From Toxonevra muliebris (lineage: Eukaryota; Arthropoda; Insecta; Diptera; Pallopteridae), in assembly GCA_963691655.1 (NCBI GenBank), contig OY829329.1:51623279-51687278 (forward strand): 64,000 nucleotides of DNA. Direction: 5' to 3'. The number at the start of each line of letters is the position of its first letter. Position 1 is the stretch's first letter. The notes beneath the pieces are model-generated. The model saw only the letters and a program-made list of their open reading frames with translations, had not been told where the DNA came from and made no database searches. This document shows, in pieces, positions 45,694-56,500 of the stretch. The position numbers and the translations under genes are program-made.

Positions 45694-48599
45694 TGTAGCT
45701 ATGACTTCAGTTTTCAGACTTTTAAAATTTGACGGATGCAATGACACTCACTTGGTTGCCGAATTATTGTATAGCAACCCAGTTGGAAAGAAAAAGTCTC
45801 TAATTTGAAACTTTGCAGCTCTTTATAGTTTTTTTTTCAGATATTTACGGATGTAGATTTGTCTAGAGATATCCACTACTTTTATAAATCGGATCAAAAC
45901 AATATCGTTCGTCAGTAAAGATCCGATCGCAATTATTTCCATTAAAGAACTTTCAATTGTTGACAGGTTAAGGCACTCAATAAAAATAAGTAAAAAGTAA
46001 AAGTTTTCTTCAAAATCACATAAACCCAAATATGAGCGAGTAGTACGTAAAAAATACATTCCACGTTTAAAAATTTTACCAAGAAATCACAAATTTCACT
46101 TTCTTTACCTCAACGAAGAAGACTGAATGAGTTTCATTGAACAGCAAAGATGAGGCATATTGATTAAATAAAACACCACGCGTATTTTGTGTAAATATTG
46201 AAATATTTTTGGGCTTAATTTCAATAACGAAATAATAATGCGCGTTAAAAAAAAATATATATTTGTGTCAAAAACATGAGCCAGAAAAAAAAAAAATAAA
46301 ACATAAATAAATGAGTGTGAATTTGCAAAATCAAATAAAAGTCGAATTAAAAAATTTCAGTATTAAAATTGTAAATGAATTATTAGTAAATCAAAACAGC
46401 AGTAGGAAGATAATAGCAACTGTTGCTAAAGTTGTTAATTAATATGTAAAGCATGCAAAAAATAAAATATTTTGTAAAAAAAAAATCAATAAAATAAAAA
46501 CCAAAAATCGAAAAATTTCAAAAAAAATCAAAAGTAAAAGTTTAAAGGAAAAGGCAGAAAAAATCGTCAATACAAAATTTAAGCTGAGTTAAGAAAACAA
46601 CAACTGCGAAAAAAAAAATTTAAAAATGTTAGCAAAAGCAAATATGTATATACGAACCGGCATAATCGAAACGGCAACTGAGCAGTAAAAAGATGAAAGG
46701 TAACAAAATTGTAAATAAACTTGAATGTTTATTATGTTTATGAATAATCCACATTTTATGCTTTTCAAAATGCAGCGCGCGACGGTCTTGATGATGAGAG
46801 AGTATGTAACCCAAGCAAATGGTGTTGATGTAGATTGCAGTAGAAATAGCGGTAGCTGTTATTGTAGGGTGGAGGAAGGGGAGTGGCAGTTACTGCTCAG
46901 GAAAAGTATATTTTACTTTTCCTTTTTTCACTTGAACCGAAATTCCAAATTATAAATGAGCTTTAAAAAAGCGCTATTATTCATTCTTCTATTATTTATT
47001 CATTCAACAATCCTGCACATCACTGTACAAATGAAGTGTTTGCTTGCAGAGTGTCGCTGTCGTTGCCAAAATTTTCTGTAACCGATTTTTATGGTCACTT
47101 TTAATGAGGTTAATTAAATTATATTTTTTTTTTATAAATTTTACATGGAGATTTTTTGATTTTCTTTTTATTTTCTCATTAATTTTTAATCTACTCAAAA
47201 GTGCAATTAAATAAAAATTTTATTGTTTAATATTTTTTTTTAGTTCAAAGTCGACTTTAAGTTTGCACTTTTTAAAATTTTTATAAAATATATGTACCTA
47301 CACATATTCAATTAACAATTATTTTTGTTTTGAACAAGCAGTATAAAATCACTGCATTAAAAATTAATAACATTTTTTTTTACTGAAAATCACAATTTCA
47401 CAATTTGTTGTCACACAATTTACATAGCTGTAAAATGTAGATAGATATTTATATCGTATATGCACATATGTAGATATATATATAATTGGTCATTGGTCTC
47501 ATTCGCATACGCCAACAAATTCCGACTTCAAGTATGTAGGTAATTGACCAAAAAATAACCAACAAAAATAAAGCACAAACTCTAAAAACTATTAACGCAT
47601 TCACTGCTTCGCATAACCAAAGAAGAGCAGCACCGGACCGCACGGCACTATTATTATTAGATATTACTGTAAATTGTTGTTGCAATTACACTTTACAGTT
47701 TATAGTCAGCCAACTTTATTACCAATTTTCGTTTAGTTTTCGCTTTCATTCGGTATTTTTTCCGTTTCAACCGTTTTATTTTTGCTGCGTCCGTTGCGCT
47801 TGCGCACTAAAATGAATCTGCAGTGTTGTTATAACTTTTATTTTCGTTTGGTTCGTTTGACTCCTAAACTTGGCTTTGGACTTTAAGTTTTTTCGCTTTT
47901 TTCGCTTCTTTGTTTTGTTTTTGTAGCTTGTTGTCTGTTGTAAGTTTAAGTTTAAGTTTTGAAAGTTGTTGGTTGTCTGCGAGTCGACAATGCTTTTTTG
48001 TTTTTGGTAGATGCTCGTATACACATGCAGCTCTTTATTTTTTATTTTGTCTTATGCTCGTTAAATGTTTATTGTTTTGGTAGGTGATGACTTCTCTATA
48101 CAGTAGCTATAATAGTCTCTCTCTCAATGAGCTTGCAAGTAGCACCTACTTATTGTTAAGAGATTTTTGAAGAGGTTACTAGTAGCTCTCGTTGTGCATT
48201 TTTGAGAAGCTGCTGTTTAAACTTAAATGATATACATGAGTTTTTAACCCTTATGCTTTGATTTTTCTTTTACTGTTTTAATTATTCTGTATTTCGGGGA
48301 CCTATAAGACGGCGGATAAAACTTCCTGAAATAAAAACTTTTTGAAGAAACTAAAATATTTACAACTTCCTTATTTTGCAACCTCTAGATCCACTAGTGA
48401 GAAGGTTTTTAGCACTACGACAAAAAAATTCCGAAAAAGAAATCTTTAAAAAAATATTTAGTAAAAGCTGGTTTTTGAATTTTTCTGATAATTCAGTAAC
48501 AGTACGAAATGAAGAGTGTATACGAAAAAATTGTAACAGAGCTTTTTACTTCCTAATTTTGTTGGAAGTGTCCGAGAAAAAAATAGCATATAATCGATT
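45694..48599. other. Intergenic; possible minus-strand leader exon around 47700-48050
   Basis: Mostly AT-rich. Read on the minus strand, 48040-47700 is rich in CAA/AAAC motifs (for example AACTTAAACTTAAACTTAC) like fly 5' leaders. An adjacent frame at 47685-47449 has a hydrophobic stretch but no recognised family. No splice junction is convincing, so no gene is called. Confidence 0.3.
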
Positions 48600-49480
48600 T
48601 TGGTTTTGATGACAGATGAATGGATACTTAAGCCGAAATTCGAAGAATAATTGTGAAAGTTTTTCAACAAAATCTGAGGTGTGGTCAAACTGTTAGCCGG
48701 GTTTTGAAAAACTTTAATGGCAATCTAAAATTGATTGAAAGGTAGGATCAGGCAGAAAATGTGAATCGGTAGACCTACACAGAGCTAAACGTGTCAAGGA
48801 CATTTTTCATAAAAATTCAAATGTTTCGGGCAGAAAAGTAGCGCAAAAATGCAGTTGCTCTGAATTATTTGTCCGCAAAGTGAAAAAATAAGCTAGCGTT
48901 AAATCGTACAAAGTTCAGAAAGTCCCTCATCGGTTGGGCTTTACGCAAGAAATAGAATAAAAAATTACAGGCAAACTTTGTAACAAAATTTCAGTGTTGC
49001 ATCATGGATGTCGAAACATATGTTTTGACGGACTTTTCACAGCTTCCAGGCAACGATTTTGACATAGCGGATCCATAGCGGGGAAATATGCCAGAAAAGA
49101 ACAGAATCCAAAAAACCTAAGTTTCCTAAGAAATTTCTAGTTGCGGTAAAAGAAGTCAGCTGTGTGTAAATTCTGGGTCAGTCAACACGGATATTTATAT
49201 TGCTGAATGCTTGAAAAAAGGATAACAGAATTTGTAAACTAACATAACGTAAACTGCCCAAAGCTGAGGCCAGTGGAACGTTGTTGGGCTCTAATTAAGA
49301 GGAATTTGAAGAAGGCGAAAAGTGTATCGAAGGATATAAAACAAAGAATTACAAATTTTTTGTTTTGTTTTAATTTACATAAAGTGAAGTATAATAAAAG
49401 AAACTTTCGCATTATTTGGATTCAGGGCTTACTTGATTTTGCTATGTTGCAATTTTTTCGTGCGCACTTCTTAATAATAG
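48600..49480 (+). mobile_element. Degenerate DD41D-type mariner-like transposase
   Basis: Frame-shifted fragments appear in order: KVFQQNLRCGQTVSRVLKNF (48657 on), SGRKCESVDLHRAKRVKDIF, SGRKVAQKCSCSELFVRKVK, MDVETYVLTDFSQLPGNDFD (49003 on), then VSQHGYLYC and finally CPKLRPVERCWALIKRNLKK with KDIKQRITNF (49260-49355). The D-ETYV, QLPG and CP-LRP-ERCWALIK blocks are those of the Tc1/mariner branch called DD41D. The same family is seen at 63357. At least four frame changes or stops make it dead. I could not place its terminal repeats. Confidence 0.75.
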
Positions 49481-50877
49481 TTATTATACCCTTCTAATTA
49501 TGATACTTCTACTATAAAACATATGATTTTTTGTTTTGTTCAGTGGGTACTTTCACCTCGATGGACCGTTTGACAGTGATGCTCTGATACCCTAAAGGAA
49601 AAACTTGCAGAGGTGCTGTGGTTGTACCTACATGACGATTAAAAGGATAATGTGTTACAAATGCATATCTATCCATAAGACAGCTTAACCCTGGAACCCA
49701 TACGGGGTGTGTAGCAGCCCCATTACAGACTAAAAGTCCCATTTATTTTGAATTTGAAAAGCCGTTCTTTTCAGTGGTCGCCATGACTTTTTTTTCATTA
49801 TGTCTTCATGAAACACAGCAGTTTAGTACATTTTCTAGTGAAAATAACTTGATCAGTGGGGTGCCTTGTGTTCGTTAATATACAACTAAATTTTTTTTTT
49901 GGGATCAATGCTAGAACAAAAATTGCAACTCTGTACCGGTAACTTCGATAGCAATTATAGCGAACTCTTTTTGTGTGCGACATCTTCATGTAATTCCTTG
50001 GACATTTGCGCCATCTGTATGTGAAATGTATAACTGTCATAAACTTTAAGATGGCGACGCTACACATTGTTCTTTCTGCCATAGGCGTGTGTGTGTGTAA
50101 TTAATATGTTATATTGAATTAAAACTATTTATGGATCGTTTATTATATAGTTTGCTCGTGAATTCAGTTACGGAATATTGATACTTAGCCCCTAATGCAC
50201 ATTGCTCGACAAAATTATGTCGCACTGCAAACTTACGCGCGACGTCACATCCGTTTGGTTTTACTCTAGGACAAGAGAAAAGAAATTTCACTTCAATAAT
50301 AATAAATTATGAAAGGAAAATTGTTCTGCATTTCTGCTTTATTAAAATGGACTGGTTGGATTGGGAAGATGTTAGTGATGCATAGTATCGGTTCTTATGC
50401 ACTCAATGGTGTCTATTTTCAAGAAATTATGTAATTTCTTCCCTAGAAAAATTATTAACATGTTTTTTCGTTAATTTTCTGTTTGTTTATTTTTTACTTT
50501 TATAACAATACCCACTTTCATATAAAAAAGTTTCGTTTCTGTTTACTTTTTATTGTGTGTTGCCAACATAGAAAATTTAATTCTGAACTATATTTAAAAT
50601 TTCAAGCCTCTAGCTCATCGAGAAGTTAGTTTAAAATCGATTGCAAAATTTGTACCAAAAAGACAGACAGAAAGACAGACAGACAGACACCATTGAAAGC
50701 GAGTTGATATAAACGTGGTAAAATAAAATAATTTGAAAATTAACTAACAACTTTTGTTTACGTTTGAAAGTTAACTCCTCAATGTGAAACCCAAAATTAT
50801 TTAACTCGCTCTTTACTCTTGAATCTCAGTTAAAGTTTAAGGCGAGTTAACTCACCACTGTGAAATTGGCATTAAAA
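49481..50877. other. Intergenic with a (CAGA)n tract
   Basis: It contains a short tetranucleotide tract (CAGACAGAAAGACAGACAGA near 50664). Minus-strand frames at 49512-49742 and 49798-50082 have no motifs. Nothing else is supported. Confidence 0.45.
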
Positions 50878-51145
50878 CTACATGCAGTTCTTGCCAAAGG
50901 CACATTTGCTTGGATCACCGCATGGAAGTTTGTAGCAGTTGCAATTTTGGGCTAAAAAACAACTTTAAAAATATACATATAATATTTTGAAAATATTGCT
51001 TTTTTATGAAAATATATATTATATTATATGTCTATTTTCAGAATCAAAAATAATTTTGCTGAGTATCGGCCTTAAGGACTTAATTTTTTGAATCTGTGCA
51101 AGGCTATTTATAATCGCTCTACTTTTTACCTTTTTTGTGCAACAT
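50878..51145 (-). CDS. Possible tiny cysteine-rich peptide gene (two exons)
   Basis: Two minus-strand exons join in phase. 51145-51130 reads MLHKK and ends AAAAG|GTAAAAAG. 50951-50878 follows a TTTTTTAG acceptor and reads AQNCNCYKLPCGDPSKCAFG, then KNCM and stop. The 29-residue product has six Cys in 29 residues, with C-x-C spacing like metallothioneins or small disulfide peptides. There is no signal peptide, which would favour a cytosolic metal-binding role if it is real. It could equally be the last exon of a longer gene, or chance. A TATA-like ATTATAAATAGC lies between the exons (near 51110), which does not fit this gene model. Confidence 0.25.
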
Positions 51146-51349
51146 GAATTTTTTCACTATAATTTTGATGCCTAATTTTTTGTTAATTTTGATGTTTATG
51201 AATAGTTAATTTAGTAAGGTAAAAAAAAAACTAATTGTGTTTTAAAATTTATCATAATAACGCTTTGAAGTTAGTGTGGTGTAGAGCAACCCCAAATAGG
51301 TTTACGTAACAAAAAACAAGGTATGAGTTCCAGGGTTAATATGCTCTCA

Positions 51350-51965
51350 TGGAATCACTGAAAACTTCTCGAAGTCTTACAAAAATCGATTTGCTAAGAA
51401 TTGAAGACGCCGATTTTGAGGGGGGAATTGAGGGCACCAAATGCACTATATTTCCTTCCTTAGATGTTATTTATTTCGCAAGTCAGGGCAATAATGAAAG
51501 GATTATTTCTATGAATTAGAAACACTGATTTTATAGTTTGGGGCAGTAGCGCAGAAGATGTTGAATAATCTCAGTCATTGGTGGATCTAGAGGGCGCTAA
51601 AGGCGGGAGGTTTTTGTCGTATTTTATTTCCATCAAAGTTGTAAAGTCCAGCAATTGAAAATTGGAGTAGATACTTACCGCTATAAACTAAAAATACTGA
51701 TTATTGAGTTATGGCAGTCACACAGAAGATTTTAAATAGTCTCAGTTACTAGCGGATTCAGAGAGTGTGGAAAGGGAGAAAAAGTGAGTCTAGTCTAGGC
51801 TTTTCGTTGCTCCAAAGTCTTTTAATTCAAAAGTAATGCTGGGATATGTAACTCCATGCATTGAAGAAACCGATTTTTTAATTTGGGTTAGTAACATAAA
51901 AGTTGTTGGATTATTTCAGTCATTAGCAGGCCCAGTGGGGGGCGGAAGGTTTTGGGAGAAACCCT
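51350..51965. repeat. Degenerate tandem repeat, about 170-bp period
   Basis: Three or four units share the order: CTGATT/CCGATT plus TT-rich, GGGGCAGTA or equivalent, CACAGAAGAT-TT, ATAATCTCAGTCATT, GG-GGATC-AGAGGG. Anchors near 51520, 51690 and 51862 give a spacing of about 170 bp. Units are strongly diverged. It looks like a small, old local satellite. Confidence 0.55.
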
Positions 51966-52972
51966 CCTAAAAAGTATAAAAAGAAGCTTTTTGTTTCATA
52001 AAGTAAGTGACAATATCAAAACTTACGTGTGTGTACCATAAGGTCACTCAGTGACCATTACCTCTTTTATACGCCAAACGTGCAGTTCCCGCCTTTTTTT
52101 GTGTTTTTTTTTTGCGTGAATAATAAGATAATATTATTACTTTTTATAAAATGCAAAGATAACTAGTTTCAGTAAGTATTTTAAATTTGTTATTAGACTT
52201 TTTTCGCTTGAGATTCGCGTACTGACTGTATTTTGTCGCAGCGGCCTCATCCTTTGACAGAAAGCCAAAAGAAGACAGGTATATTAATGAGTGTATTGAC
52301 GTTTGGGTGCGAAAACTATTTAGTGGGAAAGTTTGTGGGCAATGAATCTTCTGACGACTATATGAAGAGTGGTGACGAGGAAAGTGCTGATTGAGCACTA
52401 TCGGCAAATGATAGCAGCGTTCCCATGTACTAATCAAAGGATAAAGATATTGAGTGATCAACGGAACCGACTGGACCCATTAATGCTAAGGCCAGGGTAG
52501 AAAACGTAATTCAAGGACGTCCTGGAGTTACTACATATATGAGTTATTCGATCTTCATATAAACAAATTGATGAAATAGAATTGCCCACGTTTTATGAAT
52601 AGAAATCAACCCTCTGGAACACGTCAAACATCTTCAATCGAAAATCTGGGCTTAGACCTTGTTCAGGAAGTGATTCGGCATAGAAAATGTTAGTTAAGAA
52701 CTCAATTGTCGGCAGATATTGTGCGAAATATTCGGGCAGATACACAAGAGCCTAGCACTTCGGCACGTGCTACTCTGAAGAAGAGAAACTTAATAAAAAT
52801 ATGTAAACAGTATTAATAATTATAATTATTTATAATCAGTACAACTAAGAAATGTTAAAATTTAAATTCCAAATTATGAGTTTTCATACGATATGCATAC
52901 AAAACACTAGCCCGGTCATTCTGTGACCTTAATATCACAAGTGTGAGCTTTTCTTAATGTAACAGAAGGGTT
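51966..52972 (+). mobile_element. piggyBac-like element remnant
   Basis: The right end is clear: the inverted terminus CCCTTCTGTTACATTAAG next to TTAA (52973-52976), with an inner TAAGGTCACAGAATGACC mirrored on the left by TAAGGTCACTCAGTGACC (about 52039). The coding remains fit piggyBac. An N-terminal piece has TGPINAKARVENVIQGRPGV (near 52470-52530) and a C-terminal piece has GTRQTSSIENLGLDLVQEVI (near 52620-52680). The DDD catalytic core between them is deleted. The left TTAA is not identifiable, so the left border is approximate. Confidence 0.6.
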
Positions 52973-52976
52973 AATC

Positions 52977-53456
52977 GAATTGATGTTAGAGAGTCCAATA
53001 TATTATACAATCACCTCCTGAATATCATGCTGTGAACCCGACATTAGACTGGGTTTTACAGATACAGTATTTAAGATTCGCTTACATCTTCAAATTATTC
53101 TGGTTGAGATATTCGAATAAGATAAGGGCATAAGAGCTTCGTTGTCGCCCGCCAAAATCAATTTAGTTGTTGGACCATGATTGATGCTCTATTGATCGCG
53201 CATACCTTAGCCTGAATACTGCACCTGTTAAACAGTCTATATAACTCCTTAATTTATAAGAAGTTGTAAATTATTCCTGCTCTAATTCCATTTTTCTATT
53301 TGTTGTATCTGTGAAAGTTTTAGTTCTCAGAAAAAGAAAAATTTTATACCTCATCAGACAATTACACAGAACACAGTACTGGTTTTTAATTTACCTGCCA
53401 AATTCCAAATATAGTAAAACCATTAAATAAAAACCAATAGTTGTTAAATACAAATT
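52977..53456. other. Downstream flank of lipase gene 2
   Basis: No gene or repeat structure was recognised. Confidence 0.5.
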
Positions 53457-53462
53457 TTTATT
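53457..53462 (-). terminator. Polyadenylation signal AATAAA of lipase 2
   Basis: AATAAA on the minus strand, 52 bp after the lipase 2 stop codon, a normal distance. Confidence 0.6.
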
Positions 53463-53513
53463 TCAAAATTTCTATTAGGAAGATCCTCGAATAATTGTTT
53501 GATTCTCTGTTCT

Positions 53514-56500
53514 CTATATAATATTATCTATAACTTCGAATTCAACATCAACCAAGGGTCCTTTTGCAAATGGCGACGCCGAATTCGTTGTCAAAAAGTA
53601 TGAACCAGTAGCACTGAAAAAGAGAAAGATGTAAAATTTTTACTAAGTACTTACTTAGTTTTTAGAAACCTTAAATTTTTTAATTACTTTTTCGAAACAA
53701 AATAGCCCATTTTGACATCAGGTATATGAGCATAATCACGACAACGCTGCAGCGCAAACTCAAACCAATTACCACAATTGTAAGACCAGAAACCCTGTTT
53801 GGTTATAACAGACTCACCATAATATTCAGGGGCACGAAAGTGATTGCAATTACGAAACTCTAAAATAAAATTTTCAAACATTAAAATCATATTTTCAAAA
53901 ATTTTAATTTGCACCTAAGCGATTTAAAGTCGGTGTTTGTGTAAAACTCACGTCCATTTTGAAAATAATAACAACCACGTTGAAAGAAATTGTCTAAATT
54001 TGGATAAAAATCTACATGACCCATTGATTCAATAGATGAATATAATATCCAATCTGTGTGTATTACATCAACGAATTCTGCATCAGTTGCATCTAATTTT
54101 TCATTAAGATTTCCAGTGATGAAACCAGGACGTGCAGGATCTAAACCTATATTAAAGCTTGTAAAGATGGAATACTTATACGACTTATTATTTATTTATT
54201 TATTTACCAGTTATGCGTTTCAGACGATTTTCCACATAATTAGCAATTAATCCTGCAATTTGTCCACCTAAACTAAAACCAATCACATGTATATCTTCGC
54301 TGGTATAAATTCCATTTGTTATCAGGTTGTCGTGTAGTTGTGCTATGCAACGTGCAACAACTCGCGCATTTTGGAAAGACCATGGATAGTAACAGGGAAA
54401 CTGATTTTGGAAATTATAGGTACATTGAATTATATTATTGAAGTATATTTTATTTAAGGAGGGAATAAGTAAATAAATAAACTTTTTCTGAAAGGACATG
54501 CTTATCTTTATATATAAAATCGTAGAGTTTTGTGTGTTTGTAAGCATGTAACTTCTGTACGACTTGGCCGATTGAAGTCATATTTCCAGAATATATTATC
54601 TTGGGTGGGAGGATGAAACATAGCTATTCATAATGGCTTTTAGGAAAGTGGGCGTAGCACCTCCCATACAATCTCAATAGTTTTTTGAGTATATCTCAAG
54701 AAACATTTATAGCACAGTACAGAATTGACAATGCCATGCTACAACAAAAATTGGGATTGACAAAGGGGGTGTGGCACCTTCCACATAACCTGAATTTTCA
54801 TTATGAGATACATATCATTGGATCCATTTATGGTACGGTACTAAAATTTAAATTCTTTCAGTTTGTTGGATTAGTGGGAGTGGCACCATGCTTCACTTTT
54901 ATTTTCAACTACTATTTCTACTACTATTTCTATTACTATTTTCTATTACTTTTTTTCTACAATTTCTTCTAGAAAATACTACTAATTTTTCAACTAATAT
55001 TTTCTACTACTTTTTTAACTAATATTTTCTACTACTATTTTACTACTTTTTTCTACTACCTTTTAAATACATTTTTTCTACAATTTCTTTTTATTTTGTA
55101 CCACTACTTTCTACTATTTATTCCCTACTATTTTTTACTACTTTTTTACAATTTTCTCCACTACTATATTTTATTATTTTTTCTACCACTCTTTCTACTC
55201 CATTTTTACAGTTTGTTGGATTAGTGGGTGTGGCACCATGCTTCACTTTTATTTTCAAGTACTATTTCTATAACTATTTTCTACTACTTTTTTTCTACAA
55301 TTTCTGCTAGAAAATACTACTACTTTTACAACTAATATTTTCTACTACTTTTTTACCTAATATTTTCTACTACTATTTTACTACTTTTTTCTACTACCTT
55401 TTAAATACATTTTTTCTACAATTTCTTTTTATTTTGTACCACTACTTTCTACTATTTATTCCCTACTATTTTTTACTACTTTTTTACAATTTTCTCCACT
55501 ACTATATTTTATTATTTTTTCTACCACTCTTTCTACTCCATTTTTACAGTTTGTTGGATTAGTGGGTGTGGCACCATGCTTCACTTTTATTTTCAAGTAC
55601 TATTTCTATAACTATTTTCTACTACTTTTTTTCTACAATTTCTGCTAGAAAATACTACTACTTTTACAACTAATATTTTCTACCACTTTTTTACCTAATA
55701 TTTTCTACTACTATTTTAACTTTTTTCTACTACCTTTTTAATACATTTTTTCTACAATTTCTTTTTATTTTGTACCACTACTTTCTAATATTTATTCCCT
55801 ACTATTTTTTACTACTTTTTTACAATTTTCTCTACTACTATATGTTATTATTATTTCTACCACTCTTTCTACTCCATTTTTACTATTTTTGTACTACTAT
55901 GTTTAACTATTTTTATATTACTTTTTCTGTAATTTTTAATATTAATTAATTAATTAATCTTTTTACAACAATTTTAAATATTATTTTCTATTCTTTTTCC
56001 TACTACTTTTTCTTCTACTATTTTCTTCTACTATTTTCTTCTACGTTTTCACTGCTACTTTCAACTATTGTTTCTACTACTTTATGAAATATCTTAAGAC
56101 TCTGCTTCACTATCTTAAAACCAGTTAGTTATTAAATTGTTTCAAATTTTCAAATAATTTTTGGGATATAATTCATAATTATAATTTTTAGATATTATTT
56201 CAAGAATGGTCATTGATATGAATGTAGAGCCTAATGAAATATTGTTTCTATAATTCAACTGAAATCTAATAAAGTTGTTCAACAAAAAAAAAACACTTAA
56301 AAGTTATTCCTTTTTACTACAGATATGCTGAAATTTCTATCTAACTGCTGAATGACCCCTTTAGCATCAACTGGGTAAATAATTTTGCTCAAACAGTATC
56401 ATCAGCCGATATGGCTTTGCTTCTGTCGAAGGCCACTCACTGATGCGCCTAACAGTCTTTTTTTTTTTTTTTTGTAAATATCAACTATGTTCTTTGCTAT

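Noticed and set aside
47449..48024. Minus-strand membrane protein and Lys/Gln-rich protein
   Set aside because: They have no conserved motif, no splice support and leader-like composition. At most they are untranslated sequence.
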